A stretch of DNA of 64,000 bases from positions 7,316,001 through 7,380,000 of the forward strand of contig NZ_CP107918.1 of assembly GCF_036014195.1 (NCBI RefSeq), written 5' to 3'. Numbering within the stretch: position 1 is the first letter of the stretch; the number at the start of each line of letters is the position of its first letter. The DNA comes from Streptomyces sp. NBC_00442 (GTDB lineage Bacteria > Actinomycetota > Actinomycetes > Streptomycetales > Streptomycetaceae). This document shows, piece by piece, positions 32,072-40,590 of the stretch. Position numbers and translations under genes: made by a program. The notes under the pieces were generated by a model that saw only the letters and a list, made by a program, of their open reading frames with translations, was not told where the DNA came from and did not search any database.

Positions 32072-33300
32072 GCGGGGTGGGGCGACGGGGACTGCTGCGG
32101 GGTGCGGCCGCGGGGGCGGGGGCCGCCGTCGCGGGGGCCGCCCTGTCCCGTGCCATCCCAGGCCCGGCCCGTGCGGGGGCGGCCGACGCCGCCGCCGCGC
32201 ACGTGGACTTCCACGGGACGCATCAGGCCGGGATCCTCCAACCCCCTTGTCGGGCAACGGCGTTGGTGTCCTTCGACGTGACGGCCGCGGACCGTGGGGA
32301 GCTCACCGAGCTGCTGCGGACGCTCACGGCACGGGCCCGCTTCCTGGCCACGGGAGGCTCACCGACCCCGGTGGGCATCACCGCGCCGCCCAGTGACTCG
32401 GGCGTGCTCGGGCCCCAGGGACCCACCGGAGGGGTGAGCGTCACGGCAGCCGTCGGCGCCTCCCTCTTCGACGACCGCTTCGGCCTCGCGGGCCGCGGAC
32501 CGGCCCGGCTCACCGCGATGCCGGCCTTCCCCGACGACGACCTCGACGCGGCCTGGTGCCACGGAGATCTGAGCGTGCAGCTGTGCGCCGACAGCCCGGA
32601 CGTCGTCCTGCACGCCCTGCGTGACATCGCCCGGCACACCCGCGGCGCGATGCAGGTGCGCTGGCGCATGGACGGCTTCACCAGTCCACCGCGGCCGAGC
32701 GGAACGCCCCGCAACCACATGGGGTTCAAGGACGGCACCGCGAACCCGGACACCGCCGACGCCGCCGCGATGGACCGGCTGGTCTGGGTGCGCGCGGGCG
32801 GGGCGGAACCCGCGTGGACGGCCGGCGGCAGCTACCAGGTCGTGCGCCTCATCCGAATGATGGTGGAGTTCTGGGACCGGGTCTCGCTCAGCGAACAGGA
32901 GCGGATGTTCGGGCGCAGCCGCGACACCGGCGCACCGCTGGACGGCTCCGCCGAGTTCGACGAACCGAGGTTCGCGGAGGATCCCAAGGGAGATGTGATC
33001 CCCCTGGACAGCCACATCCGGCTCGCCAATCCGCGGTCCGGGCCGCCGAGCGAGAGCGCGCGGATCCTGCGCCGCGGCTACAACTACGACCGGGGCACGG
33101 ACGCCAACGGCGACCTCGACATGGGACTCGTCTTCTGCTGCTACCAGCAGGACCCGGCCCGCCAGTTCGAGACCGTACAGAACCGGCTGAAGGGCGAGCC
33201 GTTGACCGACTACATCAAGCCGTTCGGCGGCGGCTACTTCTTCGCCCTGCCCGGGGTGCGGGACCGGTCCGACTGGTTCGGCCGGGCCCTGCTCACGTGA
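32068..33300 (+). CDS. efeB: EfeB-type deferrochelatase/DyP peroxidase
   Basis: 410 residues from ATG 32068 (GGAGGA upstream), coupled to efeO by ATGA. A Tat signal ([14 protein letters not shown]) exports the folded heme protein. The DyP signature GFKDGTANP lies in the first half of the heme site, and the proximal-side [10 protein letters not shown] follows RGYNYDRG. The C-terminus ([14 protein letters not shown]) closes the barrel. It takes iron from heme and/or oxidises Fe2+ for uptake through EfeU. The same operon carries EfeO, so the pair belongs to a tripartite iron system whose permease must be elsewhere. Confidence 0.95.
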   Translation: MSGVGRRGLLRGAAAGAGAAVAGAALSRAIPGPARAGAADAAAAHVDFHGTHQAGILQPPCRATALVSFDVTAADRGELTELLRTLTARARFLATGGSPTPVGITAPPSDSGVLGPQGPTGGVSVTAAVGASLFDDRFGLAGRGPARLTAMPAFPDDDLDAAWCHGDLSVQLCADSPDVVLHALRDIARHTRGAMQVRWRMDGFTSPPRPSGTPRNHMGFKDGTANPDTADAAAMDRLVWVRAGGAEPAWTAGGSYQVVRLIRMMVEFWDRVSLSEQERMFGRSRDTGAPLDGSAEFDEPRFAEDPKGDVIPLDSHIRLANPRSGPPSESARILRRGYNYDRGTDANGDLDMGLVFCCYQQDPARQFETVQNRLKGEPLTDYIKPFGGGYFFALPGVRDRSDWFGRALLT

Positions 33301-33484
33301 GGACAGGGCGCCCCGGCACTCCGCCGACGCGGGGTCGCGTTCCGGCCTCGCCGTTCGGACGGGCCGTTCACCCGGAGGACACGGTGGGGCGAGCGCGGTG
33401 TAGTGGTGCGCGCGAAGCATCGTGTTCTGTCAACGACATCACGACGGCGGCCGCACGCCGGCCGCCAGTGGAGGCACGGGCAGC

Positions 33485-35377
33485 ATGGGAAGCAAAGGCA
33501 GCGCGGTGGGCAGCGGGCGCCGGACCGGACGCTGGGGAGCCCTCGCCGGGGCGGCGGCGCTCGGCCTTCTGAGCGGCACGGGTCCGGCTCTCGCGGACCC
33601 GGCGGACCATCCCGGCGGCCACACCGCCACCCCGGTCAAACACCTGGTGGTGATCTTCCAGGAGAACGTGTCCTTCGATCACTACTTCGGCACCTACCCG
33701 GTGGCGGCCAACACCGACGGCACGAGGTTCACCGCGGACCGGCACACGCCGAAGGACATCGACACACTGCGCAACGCCGGGCTCCTGGAGAAGAATCCGA
33801 ACCAGTACCCGCCCAAACGGCTCACCCCCGAGCAGGCCCTGACCTGCGACCAGAACCACAGCTACGGCCCCGAGCAGTACGCGGCCAACGCCGGCAGGGC
33901 CGACCAGTACGTGCAGAACACCGACTCGGGCAAGTGCTCGGGCAACCTGTTCGGCGAGCCCGGCCTGGTCATGGACTACTACGACGGCAACACCGTCACG
34001 GCGATGTGGAACTACGCCCAGCACTACACGCTCGGCGACAACTCCTTCAGCACCACCTACGGCCCCTCCACACCCGGCGCGATCAACCTCGTCTCGGCGC
34101 AGACCCACGGGGTGATCTCCACCGACCCCGCCTCGGGCACCGAGCACCCCGAGCAGACCACCACGCCCGATCCGTACGCGGTCACCTCGCCCGACGCCCG
34201 CGGCGTCGGCACCCTCACCAACGATCCCGACCCCGCGTACGACGACTGTTCGGACAAGGACCACACCAGCAAGGACGCGCTGGCCGCCCTGCGGGGCCGC
34301 AACATCGGCGACCTGCTCAACCGGCGCAAGGTCTCCTGGGGCTGGTTCCAGGGCGGCTTCAGGCCCAGCACCCCCTGGAGCGGCGAGCGGGACGATCACG
34401 CGAAGTGCTCGGGGAGGACCCACACCAATGTGGGTGGCGCGGCGATGGTGGACTACAGCCCGCACCACGCGCCCTTCCAGTACTACGAGTCGACGTCCAA
34501 CCCGCACCACCTGCCGCCCGAGGACACCGCCGAGATCGGCCACGACGGCCGGGCCAACCACAACTACGACCTCACCGACTTCGACGCCGCGCTCGCGGCG
34601 GGCAGCCTGCCCTCGGTGAGCTTCCTGAAGGCGGCCCAGTTCCAGGACGGCCACGCCTCGTACTCCGACCCGATCGACGAGCAGCACTTCCTCGTCGAAC
34701 AGATCAACAAGATCCAGCAGTCCCGCCAGTGGAAGGACACCGCGGTCCTCATCGCCTACGACGACTCCGACGGCTGGTACGACCACGCCTATGCCAGGCC
34801 GCAGAACGGCTCGAAGGACACCAAGCCGGGTTCCAGCGGCAAGCCCGCGGACAGCCCCGCCTGCCGGGCGGCTCCGGCCGCCGCCGGCGGCTACAGCGAC
34901 CGCTGCGGCCCCGGCACCCGCCAGCCCCTCCTCGTCATCTCCCCGTACAGCAGGGTCAACGCGGTCGACCACACCCTGACCGAGCAGGCCTCCATCACCC
35001 GCTTCATCGAGGACAACTGGGGCACCGGACGGCTCGGTGACGCCTCCTTCGACGCCCGTGCGAACTCACTGACCTCGGCCTTCGACTTCAAGCACCCCAA
35101 CGGCAAGCAGGTGCTCCTGAACACCGACGGGTCGGTGAGGTCCGTCAGGGACATCCCCACGTACCCGGCGCCGCCCGCAGCGGGTCCCGGCGCGGCCGCC
35201 ACCACCGGCGCCGGCAACGCCACGGCCCCCCGGACCGCCGATGAGCGCCTGGCCGAGTCCGGCGCGTCCTCGGTGCTCCGGCCGGCCGGGATCGTCGCCG
35301 CGGCCCTCGCGGCGGGCGGTGTGGGCGCGGCCCTCGCCGTACGCCGCCGCAGGAACCGCGGCCCGGCGGCGCGGTAA
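33485..35377 (+). CDS. Exported phosphoesterase/phospholipase C-family protein with C-terminal membrane anchor
   Basis: 630 residues from ATG 33485 with GGAGG 10 nt before. The signal peptide (WGALAGAAALGLLSGTGPALA) precedes the alkaline-phosphatase-superfamily phosphoesterase core. This holds HLVVIFQENVSFDHYFGTYP (metal-binding Glu-Asn), LSGTYGPSTPGAIN-like FSTTYGPSTPGAIN, IAYDDSDGWYDH and ISPYSRVNAVDH near 500-520. It resembles PlcC/AcpA-type acid phosphatases more than classic Gram-negative PlcH. The C-terminus has a proline/alanine linker, one TM helix (AGIVAAALAAGGVGAALAV) and an Arg-rich end, so the enzyme stays on the cell surface. A hairpin follows. Confidence 0.92.
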   Translation: MGSKGSAVGSGRRTGRWGALAGAAALGLLSGTGPALADPADHPGGHTATPVKHLVVIFQENVSFDHYFGTYPVAANTDGTRFTADRHTPKDIDTLRNAGLLEKNPNQYPPKRLTPEQALTCDQNHSYGPEQYAANAGRADQYVQNTDSGKCSGNLFGEPGLVMDYYDGNTVTAMWNYAQHYTLGDNSFSTTYGPSTPGAINLVSAQTHGVISTDPASGTEHPEQTTTPDPYAVTSPDARGVGTLTNDPDPAYDDCSDKDHTSKDALAALRGRNIGDLLNRRKVSWGWFQGGFRPSTPWSGERDDHAKCSGRTHTNVGGAAMVDYSPHHAPFQYYESTSNPHHLPPEDTAEIGHDGRANHNYDLTDFDAALAAGSLPSVSFLKAAQFQDGHASYSDPIDEQHFLVEQINKIQQSRQWKDTAVLIAYDDSDGWYDHAYARPQNGSKDTKPGSSGKPADSPACRAAPAAAGGYSDRCGPGTRQPLLVISPYSRVNAVDHTLTEQASITRFIEDNWGTGRLGDASFDARANSLTSAFDFKHPNGKQVLLNTDGSVRSVRDIPTYPAPPAAGPGAAATTGAGNATAPRTADERLAESGASSVLRPAGIVAAALAAGGVGAALAVRRRRNRGPAAR

Positions 35378-35400
35378 CACCCGTCACACCGCCGTACACC

Positions 35401-35427
35401 GGGCCGCCCACGCGTCGTGGGCGGCCC
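35401..35427. terminator. 11-bp hairpin terminator after the phosphoesterase
   Basis: Arms GGGCCGCCCAC (35401-35411) and GTGGGCGGCCC (35417-35427) around GCGTC. It starts 24 nt after the stop codon. Confidence 0.85.
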
Positions 35428-35543
35428 CACGCGTGCCGCGAGAAAGCGGAGCGCGACACGCCGGTGCGGGAGTCGGGCCGCTCCAATGCGGGCAAGCAAG
35501 AGAGAGGAAGAGGTGGTTCCGGCCCGCTCGCGGAAGGTGTCTG

Positions 35544-36458
35544 ATGGGGATCTACGGGCAGGACTGGGCTTCGTACCAGTCGTCGACACCGAATACGAGC
35601 GGCCTGTCCTTCGCCTTCGTCAAGGTCACCGAAGGACTCTCGTACATCAATCCGCGCTGGGTCGCCCAGCGCGACCACGCCAAGGCCAACGGGCTCGTGT
35701 GGGGCGGCTACCACTACCCGAACATGGGCAACAGCCCCCGGGCCGAGGCCGACTACTTCATCGCCCAGGTCGACTGGCGGCCGGGCGACGTCGTGATCCT
35801 CGACTGGGAGGGATACGACCCGGCCAACTCCGGCGTGCCCAAGGCCACCCAACGCGCCTACAAGGACGCCTGGTTGCGCTATGTCAAGGGCCGTCTGCCG
35901 CACAACCCCGTCGGTATGTACGCCAACCTCGACTACTGGCGCAACGTCGACCAGGACGGCTTCTACGCCGACTTCCTGTGGATCGCCACGGCGGGACGCG
36001 CCGCCGGGGACCCCGGCATCCAGGCCCCTTGGCTGTTCCACCAGTACGGCGAGTCCGGTGGGCTCGACCGCGACTACTGCCCGCTGGCCGGCACCGCCGA
36101 ACTGCGCCGCTGGACGCTCTCGTTCCAGCCCACACCGCCCGAGGAGACCGACATGCCCCAATGGATCACCGGCCGCGTCGACCCGGGCGGCCAGCCCACC
36201 GTCGTGCTGTTGCCGCACGGCACCGCGTGGGACGCCTACAACCGCAGGCTGCACCTCGGCATGGACCAGATCACGGACGCCCCCGCGACCGGATCGGTCC
36301 GCGTCGCCATCCACGACGGACACATGTGGCGCGACATCGAGAACGTGCACGTCACCTCCGCGACCGGGTCCGTCGACGTGAACATCACCCGCAACGACGT
36401 GAAGCTGAGCCTGCAGACCGACGCCGCGGGCGTCAGCTTCGCCGTGGAAACCTGGTAG
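35544..36458 (+). CDS. GH25-type muramidase without signal peptide
   Basis: 304 residues from ATG 35544. The N-terminal 195 residues are a GH25 lysozyme barrel: GIYGQDWASYQ (first catalytic-side Asp), FAFVKVTEGLSYINPRW, and DVVILDWEG with the catalytic D87-W-E89 pair, then WLFHQYGESGGLDRDY. The last 100 residues (PQWITGRVDPGGQPT to AVETW) form a small beta-rich domain that may bind the cell wall. There is no export signal, unlike most cellular Streptomyces GH25 enzymes. This fits a phage-type endolysin or release by another route. No holin or other phage gene adjoins it. Confidence 0.88.
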   Translation: MGIYGQDWASYQSSTPNTSGLSFAFVKVTEGLSYINPRWVAQRDHAKANGLVWGGYHYPNMGNSPRAEADYFIAQVDWRPGDVVILDWEGYDPANSGVPKATQRAYKDAWLRYVKGRLPHNPVGMYANLDYWRNVDQDGFYADFLWIATAGRAAGDPGIQAPWLFHQYGESGGLDRDYCPLAGTAELRRWTLSFQPTPPEETDMPQWITGRVDPGGQPTVVLLPHGTAWDAYNRRLHLGMDQITDAPATGSVRVAIHDGHMWRDIENVHVTSATGSVDVNITRNDVKLSLQTDAAGVSFAVETW

Positions 36459-36462
36459 GACT

Positions 36463-36487
36463 CGGGCGTCCTCCTCGCGGACACCCG
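36463..36487. terminator. Imperfect hairpin after the GH25 gene
   Basis: CGGGCGTCC (36463-36471) pairs with GGACACCCG (36479-36487) apart from one internal C-A mismatch, with a 7-nt loop. It starts 5 nt after the stop codon. Confidence 0.5.
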
Positions 36488-36559
36488 GCGCGGGACATGA
36501 CACGCTGAGCACTCTGGTGTCCTCCAGTGTCCTCATGTCATGCAAGGAGGCGGGTGCGC

Positions 36560-38173
36560 GTGCGGCCGACGCAGCCGGGGGAGACCCCCGCGGTCCTGAC
36601 GGTCCTCGGCGAAGAGCGCAGGCTCCGCAAAGAGCTCGGATTCTGGAGCCTGACCGCGATCGGGTTCTCCAACATCCTCGGCTCCGGCTGGCTGTTCGCC
36701 GCCATGTTCGCCGCGCAGACCGCGGGGCCCGCCGTGCTGCTCTCCTGGGTCGGGGCCGGTGTCCTGTGTGCCCTGGTGGCCCTGGTCATGGTGGAGCTCG
36801 GGGCCACCCGCCCGGAGGGCGGCGGCACCGTGCGGTGGCCGCTGTACGCGAGCGGCCGCCTGGTGGGCACCGTCATCGGCTGGTCCGTGCTGCTCTCGGT
36901 CGGCGGCACCGCGGCCGAGATCAGCGCGATCATGCAGTACGCCGCGCACTATCTGCCCGCGCTCTACGACCACGGCCGCCTCACCGGTTCCGGGCTCGCC
37001 GTCGCCACCGGCCTGAGCATCCTGCTGACCGCGCTCAACTGGTTCGCCGTACGGGCCTTCGCGCGCCTCAACAACCTGGTGTCGCTGTTCAAGGTCCTCG
37101 TCCCCGTCCTCACGGTGGTCGCCCTCTTCCTCTCCGGAACCCACGCGGGCCGCCTCACCGACCACGGCGGCTTCGCACCGTACGGGTACGCCGCGTGCCT
37201 GACCGCGCTGGCCGGCGGCGGAATCGTCTACTCCGTCAACGGCTTCCAGGCGCCGCTGGACTTCTCCGGGGAGGCCCGCAACCCGCGCCGCACCGTGCCG
37301 CTCGCCGTACTGACCGGGATCGGACTCGCGGTCCTGGTCTACCTGGGCCTCCAACTGGCCTTCCTCTTCACCGTTCCCGACTCCCTCCTCACCCACGGCT
37401 GGCACGGCGTCAACTTCGACTCGCCCTTCGGCCAGCTCGCCCTCGTGCTCAACCTGCACTGGCTCGCCACCCTGCTCTACGCGGACGCGGTGGTCTCACC
37501 CGGCGGCTCGGCCTACGTCGGCGTCGCCATCGACGCCCGGCACACCTACGCCCTGGCCAAGAACGGGCTGCTGCCGCGCTTCTTCATGCGGATCGACCCC
37601 CGCTCCGGCATGGCGCGCCGCGCCCTCCTGCTCAACCTCGTCGTGATCGTCCTGTTCATGCTGCCGTTCGGAGGCTGGCAGGACATCGTCAGCGTGATGG
37701 GCGACATGTATTTGCTCGTGTACGCGGCTTCCGCGGTCGCCGTCGCCGCGTTCCGCGCCCACGGCAAGGAGCGCGGGCTTCCGCCGGCGGACGGGCAGGT
37801 ACCCGGGGTGCACTGGATCGCGCCCATCAGCTTCGTCGTGGCCAGCGAGTTCGTCTACTGGTCGGGATGGCACCACCTGCGGCTCGCCCTGCCTCTGGTC
37901 CTCGCGGGCGTGCCCCTGTTCCTGATGCTGCGCCGCGAGACCGACGGGCGGCCGCCGCGCGAGGAGCTGCGCAACGGCGCCTGGCTCGTCTTCCACCTGG
38001 CGGCCCTGACCCTGCTGTCCTGGCTCGGGACCTTCGGCGGCTCGGGCGAACTTCCGGCGCCGTACGACTCCTTGGTGGTGGGCGTCGTCGCGCTCGCCGT
38101 GTTCGTGTGGGCGGTCCGCTCGGGCCGGGCCCACCTGCGCACCGCTCCGGTCACCTCCCTGGCCCCCGAGTGA
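36560..38173 (+). CDS. APC-superfamily amino acid permease
   Basis: 537 residues starting at GTG 36560, 9 nt after AAGGAGG. GTG 36554 is in frame but too close. About twelve TM helices. The opening LGFWSLTAIGFSNILGSGWLFAAMFAAQTAGPA holds the unwound TM1 substrate-binding G-S-G. AEISAIMQYAAHYLP and VNGFQAPLDFSGEARNPRRTVPLAV (TM6-7 loop) are also typical of the amino acid-polyamine-organocation family. It most resembles the branch with aspartate/proline-type or cationic permeases, and the substrate is not readable. A modest hairpin follows the stop. Confidence 0.92.
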   Translation: MRPTQPGETPAVLTVLGEERRLRKELGFWSLTAIGFSNILGSGWLFAAMFAAQTAGPAVLLSWVGAGVLCALVALVMVELGATRPEGGGTVRWPLYASGRLVGTVIGWSVLLSVGGTAAEISAIMQYAAHYLPALYDHGRLTGSGLAVATGLSILLTALNWFAVRAFARLNNLVSLFKVLVPVLTVVALFLSGTHAGRLTDHGGFAPYGYAACLTALAGGGIVYSVNGFQAPLDFSGEARNPRRTVPLAVLTGIGLAVLVYLGLQLAFLFTVPDSLLTHGWHGVNFDSPFGQLALVLNLHWLATLLYADAVVSPGGSAYVGVAIDARHTYALAKNGLLPRFFMRIDPRSGMARRALLLNLVVIVLFMLPFGGWQDIVSVMGDMYLLVYAASAVAVAAFRAHGKERGLPPADGQVPGVHWIAPISFVVASEFVYWSGWHHLRLALPLVLAGVPLFLMLRRETDGRPPREELRNGAWLVFHLAALTLLSWLGTFGGSGELPAPYDSLVVGVVALAVFVWAVRSGRAHLRTAPVTSLAPE

Positions 38174-38189
38174 ACCGGACCCGGTGCGC

Positions 38190-38216
38190 CAACTGCGGCG
38201 CGCACGTGCGCAGTTG
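38190..38216. terminator. Hairpin after the APC permease
   Basis: CAACTGCG (38190-38197) and CGCAGTTG (38209-38216) form an 8-bp stem with an 11-nt GC-rich loop, 17 nt after the stop. Confidence 0.55.
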
Positions 38217-38363
38217 ACGCCACCGCACGGCGCCGGGCTCCGCCCTGAATCCCCGCAACTGCCTCACCGGTGAAGCTCCTTCGGAGCGATGTACGGGAAC
38301 ACCCGTCGCAACGCGTCCTTGAGGTGTTACCTTCCGTGTCAATCGATGCGGAAGGTGCGCCCT

Positions 38364-40535
38364 GTGCGCGTCGGTTCCGGGGGGGCGGTGAGTGGGGTGG
38401 GGGATCTTGACGCGGCAGAGGGAGCGGACGCGTTCCTGCGGCACATGTTGTGGCGGTACCCGGGGCAGCGGCAGCCGATCGTGGCGCTGCTCGGGCCCCG
38501 GCAGTCGGGCAAGTCCGATCTGCTGAAGGCGGTGTCGCGGGCGTGCGGTTCGACGGTGGTCCACGCGGCGATCGACTTCGACGACAACCCGGTCGATCCG
38601 GTGTCGGCGGCCGCGCTGGCCGCGTTCCAGATGATGCGCGGCTGGGACAACCTGCGCCAGCCACCGGTCTTCCACCGTTTCGGTCTCGGGCTGCTCGCCC
38701 TCAACGAGAACCTGGACCCCGACCGCGGGCGCGCCGCCGACCAGATACGCGACCTCATTCAGCAGTACACCAGCAACACCCGCCGGGGCAGGGCCTTCCG
38801 GCAGCTGGAGCAGGTGGCGGCCACCACCGTGGACGTCGTCGCCCAGGGCGCGCTCAGCCCGCTCGTGTCGGGACCCGCGCGCGAGGTGGTGTCCGCCGTC
38901 CGCGACCGGGCCAAGCCCGTGATCGGGTCCCTGCTGCAGAGCGCGGCGCGGTGGGGCGTACGGGACGCGCTGCGCTGGCACATCAGCGTTCCCGAGGCCG
39001 AGTCGGCCCGCTCCATCGACGCGTTGATCAGGCTGAGTTCCACCTCCAGGTCCGCCGCCGTCGGTCCCCTGATGGCGGCCTTCCTCGCCGACGTCAAGGA
39101 CCAGGCGGAGCGTCATCCTCCGCTGCGTTCCACGTGCTCGTGCGTGCTGCCCACCCGGGCCGCACGCCATGACCGGCACGACCACGCCTGGGTGCTCCTG
39201 GCCGACGGCGCGCAGACCCCGGCCGGGCGCCGCTTCCTGACCGAACTCGCGGCGGCGCGCTCACGCAACCAGCAGGCCGACGTGGACGGTTCGGGCGCGG
39301 CCGATCCGCTCCTGGTGCTGTCCGCGTGCGAGCAGTGGCAGTCCGAGTGGACGTCCTGGTGGTGCGAACCCTGGCGCTCGACGCCGCTGACCGCCACTCC
39401 CCAGCGTCGTGTGCCGCTGCTCTCCCGGGCGACCCGGTCGCTGTGGGCGCGGGACAACGAGGCCGCCGTGGGCGTCGAACGCGGGCCCGCGGCCGCCTGG
39501 TGGTATCCCGTGTGGCTCGACCCGATGACCGAGGACCAGGTCGGATACGCGATGGACCGCTCCGACCCGTCACCCGCCCGGCCCCTGCCCGCATCCGTCG
39601 TCCACCGGCTCACCGGGGGCCACCGCGGCGCGGTCTCCGCCGTCCTCGACGAACCACCCGGCACGCATCCGGCGCCGCACGGCACGGGGCCCGTCCTCTC
39701 GCTGCTCGCCCCGGCCGACGAGGACGGCACGCCCCTGTGGGTCCGCGCCCTGGAGGCCGGCCTGCCCGAGGGCCTCCCCGTGCCCGGCGCCGCCTGGAGC
39801 ACCGCCCCCGCGGTCGTGCTCGCCGCCGCCTACCTCGCCGATGTGCGCACGGCCCACGACCCGCGGCTCCCCGCCACCTCCACGGAACTCCCGCGCAGCC
39901 TCGAACTCCTGCGCCGCCACCTGTGGGTGAGCACCTTCACCCACCGCCCCTCACGCATCCGGCGGATCGGCTGGGGCGACGACGCCGACGGCCCGGCCAC
40001 CCTGCACCCCTGGCTGGCCCGCTCGGTCCTGACGGCGCTGAACTCCGCCCGGCCGGCGCGGCCGGACGAAGTGAACCCCTGGCACGACGTGTTCGCGGGC
40101 CAGGCGCTCGCGCTGGCCGCGCTGCCGGTCCCGGGCGGAGAGGCCGCGGCCGTCGAACGAAGGCTCTTCCACGACCTGGCGCTCGGCCGCTTCACCCCGG
40201 TCGCCGCGGCCCTGGCCGACCGCTTCGACGACGACCACCGCGCCTGGATCCGCCTGCTCGACTACCTCACCTCGGCCCCCTGCCGGCTGCTGTACAAGCG
40301 CTCGCCCCAGGAGGCGTACGCCCTGCTGCTCGACGGTGTCGAGGACCGCGGGCAGACGGTCCTCGCGGTGGCGACCGCGAAGCTGCTCGCCCTGCTGTGG
40401 CTCTACAACGACCCGCTGACCGAGCACACCCGGCGCTGGGACGGCGAGATCCAGGAATGCTTCACCCGTCTCGCGCACAACTCCCGTCTGCTGGACGTCA
40501 GTCCGCTCCAGCAGGCGGCGGCCGCCTTCGCCTAG
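38364..40535 (+). CDS. Large P-loop NTPase of unknown function, first gene of a two-gene module
   Basis: 723 residues if started at GTG 38364, chosen because GGAAGG (38350-38355) lies 8 nt before it. ATG 38346 is an in-frame alternative. The Walker A is GPRQSGKS at residues 44-51. A candidate Walker B is the hydrophobic run AWVLLADGA, followed by a sensor-like strand PLLVLSACEQ. The N-terminal third fits a STAND/AAA-like NTPase. The C-terminal 350 residues are alpha-helical, with no recognised domain. There is no signal peptide or TM, so it is cytosolic. Next comes a membrane-tethered solute-binding protein, 55 nt away on the same strand. A role in signalling from that receptor is inferred. 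Confidence 0.78.
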   Translation: MRVGSGGAVSGVGDLDAAEGADAFLRHMLWRYPGQRQPIVALLGPRQSGKSDLLKAVSRACGSTVVHAAIDFDDNPVDPVSAAALAAFQMMRGWDNLRQPPVFHRFGLGLLALNENLDPDRGRAADQIRDLIQQYTSNTRRGRAFRQLEQVAATTVDVVAQGALSPLVSGPAREVVSAVRDRAKPVIGSLLQSAARWGVRDALRWHISVPEAESARSIDALIRLSSTSRSAAVGPLMAAFLADVKDQAERHPPLRSTCSCVLPTRAARHDRHDHAWVLLADGAQTPAGRRFLTELAAARSRNQQADVDGSGAADPLLVLSACEQWQSEWTSWWCEPWRSTPLTATPQRRVPLLSRATRSLWARDNEAAVGVERGPAAAWWYPVWLDPMTEDQVGYAMDRSDPSPARPLPASVVHRLTGGHRGAVSAVLDEPPGTHPAPHGTGPVLSLLAPADEDGTPLWVRALEAGLPEGLPVPGAAWSTAPAVVLAAAYLADVRTAHDPRLPATSTELPRSLELLRRHLWVSTFTHRPSRIRRIGWGDDADGPATLHPWLARSVLTALNSARPARPDEVNPWHDVFAGQALALAALPVPGGEAAAVERRLFHDLALGRFTPVAAALADRFDDDHRAWIRLLDYLTSAPCRLLYKRSPQEAYALLLDGVEDRGQTVLAVATAKLLALLWLYNDPLTEHTRRWDGEIQECFTRLAHNSRLLDVSPLQQAAAAFA

Positions 40536-40590
40536 CCCCGCGGTGGCCGCGGCACCGCCGCGGCCACCGACCGCACCGCAAGGAGTGTCC

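Noticed and set aside
33368..34972. 534-residue valine/glycine-rich frame on the minus strand
   Set aside because: Antisense of the phospholipase C-like gene.
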